The position numbers and the translations under genes were made by a program. From a virus, in IMG/VR virus record IMGVR_UViG_3300032954_000023, positions 1 to 49,795 of that record: a stretch of 49,795 nt of DNA. The stretch is one strand, 5' to 3'. How positions within the stretch are numbered: the first letter of the stretch is position 1; every line of letters starts with the position of its first letter. Positions 39,322 through 47,029 of this stretch are shown piece after piece. The notes under the pieces are model-generated. The model made no database searches. It was given only the letters and a program-made list of their open reading frames with translations, and was not told where the DNA came from.

Positions 39322-40178
39322 GTGCCCTCCTTCATCGCGCGGACGTTCTTCTCCCACGAGGCAAAGATCGGGCCGAAGTCTTGCGGGAGCTTAGCCGCGT
39401 AGCGCAGGTTGCGGGTTTTGAGCACTGCGCGCGAGTCCACCGTGTCCCACGTCCAAGCTGTGCCATCCCGTACAGCCATGATGACGTCGGAGAACATCGG
39501 AGGGATTTTCGGAGCTAGCTTTTGGCCAAGAGTTCCGACAGTGATTTTAGTACCTCCAACGACTTGGTCAACTTCTCGCTCGATGTGCGCGAGGGCAACA
39601 AAGTGACATCGGCACGAATCTGTGAGGTATAGGAGGTATTTTTCAACCTGATCCATGGCAATTCCCCAGTCTGACTGGGATCGTACGGGCTTGCCTCCAA
39701 CCACCATCGACATTGCCGCTCGACTGAGTCCAGTGAGTCCATCAAGACAGAGAACGCGTGATGCGTCCCAATCCAGAACTCGCCCGAAATTTGTACCGGT
39801 TCGCTCATCAATGAATCCATTGAGGTTTTTGAGGAACTTAATGGCCATGTTGTAGGTTGCCTTGTTCGGGTCCTGCTGCTTGGCCAGCATCTCAAGGTTC
39901 CACGTGTTGATCTTCTCGGCGGCGTCGATGATGGATTCGAGGTCGCCGACCGTCATCGGAGTGTAGTTCCAATGGAGGTTGGGAGGAAGGGGCTTGCCCG
40001 CGCGCGTATAGTAGCCCACGAGGGACTCCATGCCAGGCTCGAGGCCTTGGTAGAAAACCTCGTAGCGAGGGGAACCGTCTTCTTTCTTGAGATCGACGAT
40101 GGTGTGGAGCGCGGTGGTTTTACCGGTTCCGCTCTCACCCATGACGATCACGTTGACTCCAATGTCGTCAGCCATCAT
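39318..40178 (-). CDS. RecA/Sak4-like ATPase
   Basis: A 286-residue protein with one P-loop ATPase domain. Walker A is VMGESGTGKTT, Walker B is RVLCLDGLTGL, and a later segment LAHIEREVDQ may be the sensor region. The family (AAA_24/Sak4-type in phages) is a single-strand annealing or RecA-like recombinase partner of ssDNA-binding proteins. The start lies at an ATGA overlap with the HIRAN gene; an ATG 9 bases upstream and another 3 bases downstream are alternatives. Confidence 0.85.
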   Translation of the reverse strand: MMADDIGVNVIVMGESGTGKTTALHTIVDLKKEDGSPRYEVFYQGLEPGMESLVGYYTRAGKPLPPNLHWNYTPMTVGDLESIIDAAEKINTWNLEMLAKQQDPNKATYNMAIKFLKNLNGFIDERTGTNFGRVLDWDASRVLCLDGLTGLSRAAMSMVVGGKPVRSQSDWGIAMDQVEKYLLYLTDSCRCHFVALAHIEREVDQVVGGTKITVGTLGQKLAPKIPPMFSDVIMAVRDGTAWTWDTVDSRAVLKTRNLRYAAKLPQDFGPIFASWEKNVRAMKEGT

Positions 40179-40507
40179 TCCTCCCATGATTCGATGTTGA
40201 CGGAGACCTGGAGTTGCATGTCAACCGGATTGTCGACTTCGTGGTACGAGACCTCAGCCGTGACGTTGAGCATGAGATCTTCGGAATACATGAGCAAGCG
40301 CGCAAGCATTGACTTGGCCTCGCCGAGGCGCTTCGGCACCCAGCCGATATGTTGCCCTTGCCAAAGGACTTTGATCGCGTCTTGGTCGTAGGCGTTGTTC
40401 GCGTCGACCTCGAACTCGACTTCATCGCCGGGCGCGATATCGTGCTTGTGGGTTGCGTAGGCGGCAGAGTGCTTCGTGCCGGTCATGGTGAATTCTAGGA
40501 TCTGCAT
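40175..40507 (-). CDS. HIRAN-domain protein
   Basis: A 110-residue protein that is mostly a HIRAN domain. The pattern YDQDAIKVLWQGQHIGWVPK and KSMLARLLMYSEDLMLNV corresponds to the HIRAN core (a D-x-N/D-A-I/V-x-V then IGYVP). HIRAN binds DNA ends or stalled forks, usually fused to SNF2 helicases, and here it stands alone beside a RecA-like ATPase. AAGGAG lies 6 bases upstream. Confidence 0.85.
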   Translation of the reverse strand: MQILEFTMTGTKHSAAYATHKHDIAPGDEVEFEVDANNAYDQDAIKVLWQGQHIGWVPKRLGEAKSMLARLLMYSEDLMLNVTAEVSYHEVDNPVDMQLQVSVNIESWEE

Positions 40508-40509
40508 AG

Positions 40510-40734
40510 TTATACTCCTTCGACGCGAACGACGGTAAAGACAACGCTGGGGTACTCCACCAAGAGGCGATCGCGAAGGACTTCCACGAAGGCTTGCGCG
40601 GCCTCGAGCGTTTGGCACTGGAACGGGTCGACTCCCGGGTCGGAGTAGACAAACTCGTTCTCCACCGGACCGCCAAAAATCGAGGAGGTGGTATCGGGAT
40701 CGCTCACGACCACGGCGTAAAAAGGGAAGTGCAT
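40510..40734 (-). CDS. Small hypothetical protein
   Basis: A 74-residue protein (MHFPFYAVVVSDPDTTSSIF) with beta-alpha-beta character and a C-terminal helix plus strand. AGGAG lies 6 bases upstream. It is followed after 2 bases by the HIRAN gene. No family was recognised. Confidence 0.7.
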   Translation of the reverse strand: MHFPFYAVVVSDPDTTSSIFGGPVENEFVYSDPGVDPFQCQTLEAAQAFVEVLRDRLLVEYPSVVFTVVRVEGV

Positions 40735-40783
40735 GAGACTGCTCCTAGAATGTGCGGAAGATCGAATGGGGACCATCCGCGGG

Positions 40784-41077
40784 TTAAATGCTCTTTTCGA
40801 GCTCTTTCGTTTCTTGGTCCTCGGTATCGAGGGGAGGGATGAGGCGAAGCGCGGACTGCGCAAACACGACGTCGGCCCGCATGCTGCTCACTCCGAGTAG
40901 TGGATTGTAGCCGTAGAAAAGATTCTCGTTGTGGACTACCCAAGCATCCTCTTGCGTACCATCAATCATCGGAACTGGGCCGATGTATTCCTTCAGCGTT
41001 CCGAACTTACCGACGTTTTGCTCGAAGCCCCTGATAACCATCACCAAGGCTCCAGCCTTCCATTCAGCATTTGCCAC
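40784..41077 (-). CDS. Small SH3-like hypothetical protein
   Basis: A 97-residue protein starting at GTG (MANAEWKAGALVMVIRGFEQ), with GGAG 8 bases upstream. The first half resembles a KOW/SH3-type barrel (VIRGFEQNVGKFGTLKEYIG) with a GP turn. It is a probable paralogue of 46442-46735. Its C-terminal 40 residues differ. Role unknown. Confidence 0.7.
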   Translation of the reverse strand: MANAEWKAGALVMVIRGFEQNVGKFGTLKEYIGPVPMIDGTQEDAWVVHNENLFYGYNPLLGVSSMRADVVFAQSALRLIPPLDTEDQETKELEKSI

Positions 41078-41351
41078 GATTTCTCTCCTGTTCGAGTTCA
41101 ATCTCGAGTATGCGGCGCGGTAGCGTCGCTTGGAGTGCGCGATCGGGTAGATCGAAGAAGCTTCCTCCCCACTTCGGGTCGCACTCCAAGCAATGGCTCG
41201 TGATAAAAGCCCACTTCCGATCGCGCGAGAATTTGGCGAAGGCGAATCGCTCGCCGCAGTGCCGACATAGGAAAGCGATGTTCTGAGGATAGGTCGAGGG
41301 CTCCTCGGAATATACGTCTTCGCCGGCGAGATGGAAGTGGGAAAGGCTCAT
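41064..41351 (-). CDS. Small zinc-finger-like protein
   Basis: A 95-residue protein with two CxxC pairs, in NIAFLCRHCGERFAF and SHCLECDP, separated by about 24 residues, the arrangement of a zinc ribbon. The C-terminal helix is Leu/Glu/Arg-rich. It may bind nucleic acid or a host protein. No named family was recognised. Confidence 0.75.
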   Translation of the reverse strand: MSLSHFHLAGEDVYSEEPSTYPQNIAFLCRHCGERFAFAKFSRDRKWAFITSHCLECDPKWGGSFFDLPDRALQATLPRRILEIELEQERNRGKC

Positions 41352-41356
41352 GGCGG

Positions 41357-42031
41357 TTAGAACCTGTAAGTCATGGTGATGAGGTGGGTGAATTTGGCGA
41401 GTCCAGGATTCGGGTTCGCGGTCGTGCCGTCGACGAGGAACTGATAGTCTAGCGACCAGTGTCCCTTACTGATGGAGATTCCGGCTGTTGGACTGACTCG
41501 CCAAGTGGCGTGGTGGTTGGCAGTGAATGTACCCGGCCCCCAGGGGTATATCGGAGATTGTGGGTATGATATCGTTTCGTACCAGACCTGTCGGTATGCG
41601 TAAGCACCAACGTTAAGACCAAATCTCCATCCTGAGTCGTTCTCGTAGAAAGGCTCGGCAGTTGCCAATACGCCATACTCATTTCCGTGTCCTTGAAAGG
41701 TTGCAGGCGGTGGATTGCCCGTGACTGTGTGAGTGTGAGGGTTGTAGTTCGCATCTGGGACACAGACGCATGAGGCCGAAATATCGCCCATGTACACCGC
41801 GTCGAGGTGGAGGTCGATGCCCCAATGGTTGGACCGATAGGCGTGCGCGACCACGCCGACCTTGACGGCAGGCGCGACGAGGTTCATCTGGTGCGGCACG
41901 CCATACTGGACCCATCGACCGTCGCCTTCGTTTTGGGTGACAGACGTGCCGAGGCCGATTTCAGCTTCGAAAAAGGACTCGGCGTGCGCAAGGGACGGTA
42001 GCGCGGCCAGGAGAAGGACGAGGGGTTTCAT
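41357..42031 (-). CDS. Secreted outer-membrane beta-barrel protein
   Basis: A 224-residue protein. A signal peptide (MKPLVLLLAALPSLAHA, cut after AHA at 17) is followed by alternating hydrophobic strands with Gly/aromatic girdles (FEAEIGLGTSVTQ, GWRFGLNVGAYAYR) and ends in THLITMTYRF, with the C-terminal Phe required for outer-membrane assembly. Length suits an 8- to 10-strand barrel such as OmpW/OmpX-like. Made early, it could change the host receptor, exclude other phages or act as a virulence-type factor. Compare lambda Lom. Confidence 0.82.
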   Translation of the reverse strand: MKPLVLLLAALPSLAHAESFFEAEIGLGTSVTQNEGDGRWVQYGVPHQMNLVAPAVKVGVVAHAYRSNHWGIDLHLDAVYMGDISASCVCVPDANYNPHTHTVTGNPPPATFQGHGNEYGVLATAEPFYENDSGWRFGLNVGAYAYRQVWYETISYPQSPIYPWGPGTFTANHHATWRVSPTAGISISKGHWSLDYQFLVDGTTANPNPGLAKFTHLITMTYRF

Positions 42032-42225
42032 GATTTCGGCGGCTTTGTGGAGATGCGAAGATCGCCCGTCTCGGTGAGGAGCATGCAGCCGAGCTGTTGC
42101 GCGTCGATGAAGTGGTCGAATTCGGCAATCAGGGTCTCTTGCGTGTTACCGCCCTCGGATTCCCAAAGTTCGGACAGGGTGAACTTGTGCTTGATGAAGT
42201 CGAAGCCAATACGAACGGTGTCCAT
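42028..42225 (-). CDS. Small hypothetical protein
   Basis: A 65-residue protein (MDTVRIGFDFIKHKFTLSEL), acidic, with GGAG 6 bases upstream and a 4-base overlap with the beta-barrel gene. An ATG 12 bases upstream is an alternative start. No family was recognised. Confidence 0.68.
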   Translation of the reverse strand: MDTVRIGFDFIKHKFTLSELWESEGGNTQETLIAEFDHFIDAQQLGCMLLTETGDLRISTKPPKS

Positions 42226-42226
42226 T

Positions 42227-42493
42227 TTACTCTCCATGTTGCCGCAATGCAGCCTTGTCGCGGTGGTACTCATTGCGAAGGGAATCGTCGACTGAGTGCA
42301 AAGCCATGAGTGCGTCGTAGCACGCAACCTTCACGGTTGGGTTGTCGCGCGCAACGTTTTCGAGTTGCGCAATCAGCATCTTGACCATGCGACTCTGCGC
42401 GCCGTAGAATAAGTTGAGCTTTTGGAGCGTGCTGTACTCCCGGCCGGACTTGTGGTGGCGTATGTGCTCGAAGTGGCGAAGCCGTTCTAGCAT
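42227..42493 (-). CDS. Small helical hypothetical protein
   Basis: An 88-residue protein, basic in the N-terminal half (MLERLRHFEHIRHHKSGREY) and helical throughout. A role in binding nucleic acid is conceivable. No family was recognised. It abuts neighbours within 4 bases. Confidence 0.7.
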   Translation of the reverse strand: MLERLRHFEHIRHHKSGREYSTLQKLNLFYGAQSRMVKMLIAQLENVARDNPTVKVACYDALMALHSVDDSLRNEYHRDKAALRQHGE

Positions 42494-42496
42494 GGT

Positions 42497-42670
42497 TTAC
42501 TCCTTTCGAATGAGGCGAAAAATGTCCGAGATCGTCTCTTTGACCGTGAGATTATCTTCTCCGTTCATTACGATAAACGTGCTGTGGGCCTGAAGGGTCG
42601 AAGGGCACATATAGATGATGTAGTCAGTGTTCACCACGACCTCGAATTCAGTATGGACCAAGATAAACAT
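42497..42670 (-). CDS. Small hypothetical protein
   Basis: A 57-residue protein (MFILVHTEFEVVVNTDYIIY) with beta-rich first half and a charged helical end. It starts at a TGATG overlap with the nuclease gene, with GGAG 8 bases upstream. No family was recognised. Confidence 0.68.
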   Translation of the reverse strand: MFILVHTEFEVVVNTDYIIYMCPSTLQAHSTFIVMNGEDNLTVKETISDIFRLIRKE

Positions 42671-43623
42671 CAGTGCCGCTCCAAAGGATTCCAGTTCCGC
42701 GCGACGCAGTTGTCCGCGAGCCAACCCTCGTGGTCTTTCACCATGCAGAATTTCTTGAACTCACACCCGCCGTACTCGTTGCAGGGCTCGCCGAAGGCAG
42801 GAATCCCGTTGGGGTACTTGTCCTGCAGCATGGTGTAGTAGACCTTGGCCATCTCGAGCTTCGCGCACGTCGCCTCGAGCCACTCGTCGACCTTCCACTG
42901 CGGCTGGTCGATGATGGCCTGCTTGCACTCGTATTTGGATTTGAGGATGGAGGTTCCGCGCACGAGCGTACCGGTAACGTCGAGGCCAGTCTCACGCGCT
43001 CCCCACGCGTAGGCGGCGAATTGCCCGCGCATATCCCACTGCTTGACCCAGGAATCGCCTAGCCGCGTGGTGGTCTTGTCGTCAGTGAGATAGCGGCCTC
43101 CAAAGACGTCAAGTATGAGGTCAGTTCGGCCGCAAAACAGCAGCGGTTCGTTGGTGTCTGGGTGTGATACTGGTAAAGGAACGCAGAAGTTCCATTCGAC
43201 ACCAGGTTTTCCTGCAACCATTGGTATTGTGCCATATTCTGGATCGGTAAGAGGGAATTGTGAAGCATAGAACTCGAGCGCTCCGGCCATGCGGTCGCAG
43301 GTTTTGGGCGAGTCGTAAGCCGGTGTGTTGGGATCATATGAATGGATAAGCGCAGTAACTCCGGCTTCGAGTGCATCTTCGGCATCTCCAGGTTCGGTTT
43401 CAAACACGAGTTCGCGGCCGGAGATCGACGTGATGCTCGCGCGGCCGGTTAGGTAGCACAGGCGCATTACTTCTCCGCCCTTTGCGAACGCCGCGCCGGC
43501 CATGAGGTCTATCGACTTCCCCTCGAATGGGGTGTAGTTTAGCTCGTAAGCCCATACCCACCGGCGGTGGCACTGGAGCGCGGCAAGCATAGTCGAGTCG
43601 ATTACGGAAGGAAATTGTCTCAT
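42670..43623 (-). CDS. PD-(D/E)XK nuclease, RecB/Cas4-like
   Basis: A 317-residue protein. The nuclease core FCGRTDLILDVFGGRYLTDD followed by KTTT supplies the D-(x)n-D-x-K catalytic residues. A C-terminal cysteine group (CNEYGGCEFKKFC) resembles the metal-binding end of the Cas4/RecB class. Such enzymes process DNA ends in recombination and repair, fitting the RecA-like, HIRAN and ssDNA-binding-type genes downstream in the operon. The start at ATG 43623 was preferred over the GTG or ATG further upstream. Confidence 0.85.
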   Translation of the reverse strand: MRQFPSVIDSTMLAALQCHRRWVWAYELNYTPFEGKSIDLMAGAAFAKGGEVMRLCYLTGRASITSISGRELVFETEPGDAEDALEAGVTALIHSYDPNTPAYDSPKTCDRMAGALEFYASQFPLTDPEYGTIPMVAGKPGVEWNFCVPLPVSHPDTNEPLLFCGRTDLILDVFGGRYLTDDKTTTRLGDSWVKQWDMRGQFAAYAWGARETGLDVTGTLVRGTSILKSKYECKQAIIDQPQWKVDEWLEATCAKLEMAKVYYTMLQDKYPNGIPAFGEPCNEYGGCEFKKFCMVKDHEGWLADNCVARNWNPLERH

Positions 43624-43624
43624 T

Positions 43625-43801
43625 TTACTCGGTCTCGATGTAGAGAAAACCATTGCGGTAGGTTACGGAGGCGATTTTCAAGATGCCAGCGTAGTTGTCA
43701 GGATCGCGCACGACGATTTGTATGTTGCCGTAGATCTCGCCAATGTCGAGAGCCTCGAACACAGCGCCGTCGATTAAGTTCTCGAAGGTAGAGAGGTTCA
43801 T
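43625..43801 (-). CDS. Small hypothetical protein
   Basis: A 58-residue protein (MNLSTFENLIDGAVFEALDI) with an alpha-beta pattern. The start overlaps the previous stop and the stop lies one base before the nuclease start. Clear protein-like composition supports it. No family was recognised. Confidence 0.7.
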   Translation of the reverse strand: MNLSTFENLIDGAVFEALDIGEIYGNIQIVVRDPDNYAGILKIASVTYRNGFLYIETE

Positions 43802-44001
43802 TCCACAGGCCTCTTGTTAGCGCGTAGTGCGCGCACAGCTTCGCCCACCATATCGAAGATGCCGACTTGCTTCCCATCTTCGTCGAAAGTAAGCCAGGCG
43901 TCGTTGGAGAGCGTAATCATTCCCGCGACTCCGCCCGGCATAAGCCGCACCTCGTAGCTGATTGGATTGTCGGAGGTAAGAACAAGATGATATGCGGTCA
44001 T
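43798..44001 (-). CDS. Small hypothetical protein
   Basis: A 67-residue protein (MTAYHLVLTSDNPISYEVRL), beta-rich with a C-terminal basic helix. It lies between two equally small genes with 3-4 base spacing or overlap. No family was recognised. Confidence 0.68.
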   Translation of the reverse strand: MTAYHLVLTSDNPISYEVRLMPGGVAGMITLSNDAWLTFDEDGKQVGIFDMVGEAVRALRANKRPVE

Positions 44002-44004
44002 GGC

Positions 44005-44169
44005 TCAGGGTCCATAAGTAGGTTGTACGCGCTTGTCGCGGAGTTCTTTCAGGTGCGCGAACGCTTCCTCGTGTGTTTTGAAGTGCTTCGCGATTAGCTT
44101 GCCCTCCCAAATCACGCGCCAGTCGCCCATGTGGTCGTCGTATTTGATACGGTGCTCGGTGGGTAGCAT
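44005..44169 (-). CDS. Small hypothetical protein
   Basis: A 54-residue protein (MLPTEHRIKYDDHMGDWRVI) with a beta-hairpin followed by a Lys/His/Glu-rich helix (AKHFKTHEEAFAHLKELRDK). It shares one base with the previous gene (TAATG). No family was recognised. Confidence 0.7.
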   Translation of the reverse strand: MLPTEHRIKYDDHMGDWRVIWEGKLIAKHFKTHEEAFAHLKELRDKRVQPTYGP

Positions 44170-44525
44170 TACAGATCTCGCATGAAGGAGTCATAAGCCT
44201 CGCGGTCGATCACTTCCGGCGAGAGGCCCATGATGTGCGCGTCCGCAGACGCGGGGCCGACTTGGGCTTGCTCGATCAGTCGGCAGTAGTACCAATCGCT
44301 CAGATCAACGAGCTCCCAGTCAAACCGCCACTCGCCATTGCGACCGGAACCTTGAACTCCATCATCGCGCACAATGTAGAGGTAGTGTTCGACGTAGGCT
44401 AGCGATTCGCTAGCGCACGGGATAACGAGCGTACCGGTGTATTCGCAATCACAGCCGCCGTTGCCTTCGCAGCAAACCACTCGGTCGCCATACTTGAACG
44501 TCGTGCGCTCAATAGCGTATTTCAT
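44169..44525 (-). CDS. Hypothetical protein with Cys pair
   Basis: A 118-residue protein (MKYAIERTTFKYGDRVVCCE). It has CC followed by GNGGCDCE, a possible metal site, and many aromatic residues (DWYYCRLIEQ). GGAGG lies 5 bases upstream. It overlaps the upstream gene by 4 bases. No family was recognised. Confidence 0.7.
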   Translation of the reverse strand: MKYAIERTTFKYGDRVVCCEGNGGCDCEYTGTLVIPCASESLAYVEHYLYIVRDDGVQGSGRNGEWRFDWELVDLSDWYYCRLIEQAQVGPASADAHIMGLSPEVIDREAYDSFMRDL

Positions 44526-44779
44526 AGGGCCTCCCAGCCTTCGTATGAAAAATCGTTGCAATCTTCCTTGCGCGCAACAAGCGTGCGCGAGCCGCAGTTA
44601 ACGAACGCGCGGAACTCGACGTTGTATGGCCCGCGCTCGTCAAAGTTACAGCACTTAGTCCAGTTATCACCACAGGCTAGAATATAGCAATCACCAACCT
44701 CGAACAAATCTCCGTGAATAAGACACTCATACTCGGGAAGCCAAACATCAGCTCCGGTCTTAATACAATGGTTGCTCAT
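44522..44779 (-). CDS. Hypothetical Cys-rich protein
   Basis: An 85-residue protein with seven Cys residues including CC in NWTKCCNFDE. Acidic, beta-rich in prediction, without signal peptide. It overlaps both neighbours. It may share an origin with the upstream and downstream Cys-rich genes, but similarity is weak. Confidence 0.65.
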   Translation of the reverse strand: MSNHCIKTGADVWLPEYECLIHGDLFEVGDCYILACGDNWTKCCNFDERGPYNVEFRAFVNCGSRTLVARKEDCNDFSYEGWEAL

Positions 44780-44951
44780 CGTCTTTCTCCTCTACAACGC
44801 TTTCCATATCTGGATAATCACACTCCAGACAGACCCACTCGTAGATCGCTCGCGTGAGATGGGCTTCTTCTGAACTGGTGAGGTCCCAGTGGCAGGCTGT
44901 GCTTTCTTCGCAGAAGCGACACCAGCCGCGACCGAGTCGCATTTTCGGCAT
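44760..44951 (-). CDS. Small zinc-finger-like protein
   Basis: A 63-residue protein with two CxxC pairs (GWCRFCEES and WVCLECDYP, about 30 residues apart), the pattern of a zinc ribbon. The C-terminal 15 residues are acidic. GGGAGGAG precedes the ATG. It overlaps the next gene by 20 bases. Confidence 0.72.
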   Translation of the reverse strand: MPKMRLGRGWCRFCEESTACHWDLTSSEEAHLTRAIYEWVCLECDYPDMESVVEEKDDEQPLY

Positions 44952-44967
44952 AACTCCTCCCATTGGC

Positions 44968-45153
44968 TCATGGCTTGACCTCGTACTCGAGCCATTGTTC
45001 GCGATATTGCTCGAAAGTGTAGAGGCAATCGGGCGCGACACCTGCGCGCGTCATTGCACCCTTGTACTTGATGTAAGCGAGGAAGATTCTCGTAGACTCT
45101 TCCATACAAAGGCGACGGTTGAATTGCTCGTTTGCGCGTGTGAAGTTGCTCAT
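44968..45153 (-). CDS. Small hypothetical protein
   Basis: A 61-residue helical protein (MSNFTRANEQFNRRLCMEES). The start is at an ATGA overlap with the previous gene; an ATG 6 bases upstream is also possible. No family was recognised. Confidence 0.65.
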   Translation of the reverse strand: MSNFTRANEQFNRRLCMEESTRIFLAYIKYKGAMTRAGVAPDCLYTFEQYREQWLEYEVKP

Positions 45154-45389
45154 GGCCATTGGATTCCCATTTTTTGCCGAAGCTCGAGTAGCTCTTCGAT
45201 CAGCTTGTCGACTTGCGAATAGGTGAGATACCTGCGATACCATCCGTCGCACGACTCACCGATCTCGAACACGCCGTTTTTGGTCCGAGCGTATAGAATA
45301 TTCGCGCGGTCGAGCGCGTCGATGATCGTTTCGCCCTCGTAGGGTGTGAGCGGATGCAGATCATCGCACAGCACATCATCGTCTTTCAT
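45150..45389 (-). CDS. Small hypothetical protein
   Basis: A 79-residue, acidic protein (MKDDDVLCDDLHPLTPYEGE) with a C-terminal Leu/Glu helix. It overlaps neighbours by 4 bases. No family was recognised. Confidence 0.68.
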   Translation of the reverse strand: MKDDDVLCDDLHPLTPYEGETIIDALDRANILYARTKNGVFEIGESCDGWYRRYLTYSQVDKLIEELLELRQKMGIQWP

Positions 45390-45667
45390 TGCGACACCCC
45401 CTTCATCGCCTCGTGCGATGCGTGCCAGGTACGAATCAAGCGTTCCGCGTACTCGATGCCAGTTTCATTCTCGTCGATCGGGTACTCCGCCGTCGGTGAC
45501 AACGGACGAATAACCTTGTGGAACATATACCACCATGCCTCGGCCATTTGTATCATCGAGCACATGGCGGCTTCCTCGCGCTTTTCTTGCGGAACGCCAA
45601 GTTGATCCATTGCCGCGATCATCCCGCGGTCCATCTCGTCAATCATCTCTTGGGTCATTACGTTCAC
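45386..45667 (-). CDS. Small helical hypothetical protein
   Basis: A 93-residue protein rich in Met and Glu (MNVMTQEMIDEMDRGMIAAM) with a Trp/Tyr/His-rich stretch (EAWWYMFHKVIRPL) near the middle. It overlaps neighbours by 4 bases. No family was recognised. Confidence 0.68.
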   Translation of the reverse strand: MNVMTQEMIDEMDRGMIAAMDQLGVPQEKREEAAMCSMIQMAEAWWYMFHKVIRPLSPTAEYPIDENETGIEYAERLIRTWHASHEAMKGVSQ

Positions 45668-45894
45668 TTCTTCTCTCCTAGTTTGGCGAGACCAGCAAGG
45701 GCTCCCGCAACGTCGATCTTCGGTGCGATGCCTGAGGCTTTCGCGTGAGTTGTCGTGCGCGCGGCAGTTGCCGCATTCGCACGGGTCTCGCGCAAGAGCG
45801 CGATCGCCTCACGCATTTCATCGCGTGTGAGCGCGGTTCCGGCTGCGGCTTTCGCATTGAGCACTGCGATGCGATTTGCCATCTCGGGTGTCAT
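45664..45894 (-). CDS. Small helical phage protein
   Basis: A 76-residue protein (MTPEMANRIAVLNAKAAAGT) with the TRDEMREAIALLRETRANAA helix. Similar short Ala-rich proteins occur in many early phage operons. The C-terminus is a Lys/Ala-rich tail. A regulatory role has not been shown, to my knowledge. Confidence 0.7.
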   Translation of the reverse strand: MTPEMANRIAVLNAKAAAGTALTRDEMREAIALLRETRANAATAARTTTHAKASGIAPKIDVAGALAGLAKLGEKK

Positions 45895-46082
45895 TCTACT
45901 TCCTCCGGGGCTACAATGTCGAGGTATTTGACCAAAAGCGTGCGCACCAATTCTGCGCGCGCACCATACGGCACTCCGTCCTCGAGTTCGGAATGCAGAT
46001 ACTTGTCCATGCGCTCAGCGAGCGAAGTGGGAATGCAAACGCGAAGCTCGTGCGGTCTATCAGGATTCTTAGTTCGCGGCAT
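45891..46082 (-). CDS. Possible ribbon-helix-helix-like regulator
   Basis: A 63-residue protein. The start MPRTKNPDRPHELRVCIPTS then LAERMDKYLHSELEDG and AELVRTLLVKYLDIV follow the strand-helix-helix order of small CopG/Arc-type DNA-binding proteins. It may regulate early genes. The start overlaps the upstream gene by 14 bases. The fold is an inference. Confidence 0.6.
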   Translation of the reverse strand: MPRTKNPDRPHELRVCIPTSLAERMDKYLHSELEDGVPYGARAELVRTLLVKYLDIVAPEEVE

Positions 46083-46455
46083 GGTGGAAATGCTCCTTGG
46101 TATGAGACTTATTAAAGCGCTCGAGTGCGGCGGCAAGCGCTTTAGCAAGCTCATTTGTGTTGCCGAAAACATCGAGCGCAGTGCGCACGTCGCGCGTGAG
46201 TTCCGCCGCGCTCTTCGTATGACACGCTTCGCACCAGGCCAATTGAGTCTCTTGGAACATAACCGGAGCATTGGCATGCTCGTACTTGTCCTTCGCGTCG
46301 ACTCGAATCCAGGACCCAGGTGCATGTTCGCGCATGAGGCCGAGTTCGCGCTCATGCACATTCCCGCATGCGCGGCAGCGCGCTTGCTGCACAACCCAAC
46401 GATAAGGCGCGGCCTCGGCAATGGCTCCCGCGCAAAGCTCTTCAAAGGACTTCAT
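46069..46455 (-). CDS. Hypothetical protein with two CxxC pairs
   Basis: A 128-residue protein. ARCRACGNVHERE and LAWCEACHTKS form a probable zinc-binding pair about 45 residues apart. The C-terminal part is an Ala/Glu helix followed by His-rich sequence (FNKSHTKEHFHHAAN). AGAAGGAAA precedes the ATG. No family was recognised. Confidence 0.7.
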   Translation of the reverse strand: MKSFEELCAGAIAEAAPYRWVVQQARCRACGNVHERELGLMREHAPGSWIRVDAKDKYEHANAPVMFQETQLAWCEACHTKSAAELTRDVRTALDVFGNTNELAKALAAALERFNKSHTKEHFHHAAN

Positions 46456-46735
46456 TTTCCTTCTCCTTTTGCTCGTCACAAGCGTATTGATCAGGGTCAA
46501 GCGGCATGAGACTACGCGATTTGATGATAAACTCTGCTACCATATCAAACTTGCGCATATCGCTCGCGCGCACGGTTTTCACAGGCGAGAGCGCGCGCAC
46601 ATGCCAACGCGACGCATTAGGCTCTCTAATATTCGAAGGCAACGGGCCGAAGTATTCATGCAGCGCGATAACCTCCTTGCCCGCGTTCGTACCGGAGATA
46701 ATCAAACAATGAACCCCTGGCTTGATGATAGCCAT
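46442..46735 (-). CDS. Small SH3-like hypothetical protein (paralogue of 40784-41077)
   Basis: A 97-residue protein (MAIIKPGVHCLIISGTNAGK, then EVIALHEYFGPLPS). The spacing of VxxI/VxG, N-x-G-K, the Leu-x-EY-x-GP-x-P core and the terminal L-x-P-x-D pattern matches the protein at 40784-41077, suggesting an old duplication. AAGGAG lies 7 bases upstream. Confidence 0.72.
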   Translation of the reverse strand: MAIIKPGVHCLIISGTNAGKEVIALHEYFGPLPSNIREPNASRWHVRALSPVKTVRASDMRKFDMVAEFIIKSRSLMPLDPDQYACDEQKEKENEVL

Positions 46736-46737
46736 TT

Positions 46738-46971
46738 TCAATCTCCTTGCAAATTGAGCTGAATCGCTTCGACGCGAATGATCCAAGGGAATGCGCGCGC
46801 CCAGCGATCTATATCATCAATCGCCAAGTGCTCACTGCCATAGAGAATCGTATCGAAGGCGGAATGCGTGAGGCGCATGCGTTGCGCCTCGCCTTCCTTT
46901 TTGTCGTGAGGATAGGCGAGCACTGTACTATCGCTATCGCCGAGGGAGAGAATGAATTGCAGTCGCCACAT
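46738..46971 (-). CDS. Small hypothetical protein, first gene after the second early promoter
   Basis: A 77-residue protein (MWRLQFILSLGDSDSTVLAY) with GGAG 9 bases upstream. The promoter at 47030-47058 lies about 60 bases upstream of its ATG. No family was recognised. Confidence 0.7.
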   Translation of the reverse strand: MWRLQFILSLGDSDSTVLAYPHDKKEGEAQRMRLTHSAFDTILYGSEHLAIDDIDRWARAFPWIIRVEAIQLNLQGD

Positions 46972-47029
46972 AACGGCTTTCTCCGAGTTTGTGGTAATGC
47001 GCGAATGATCGCGCGGGGGTCATATGCGG

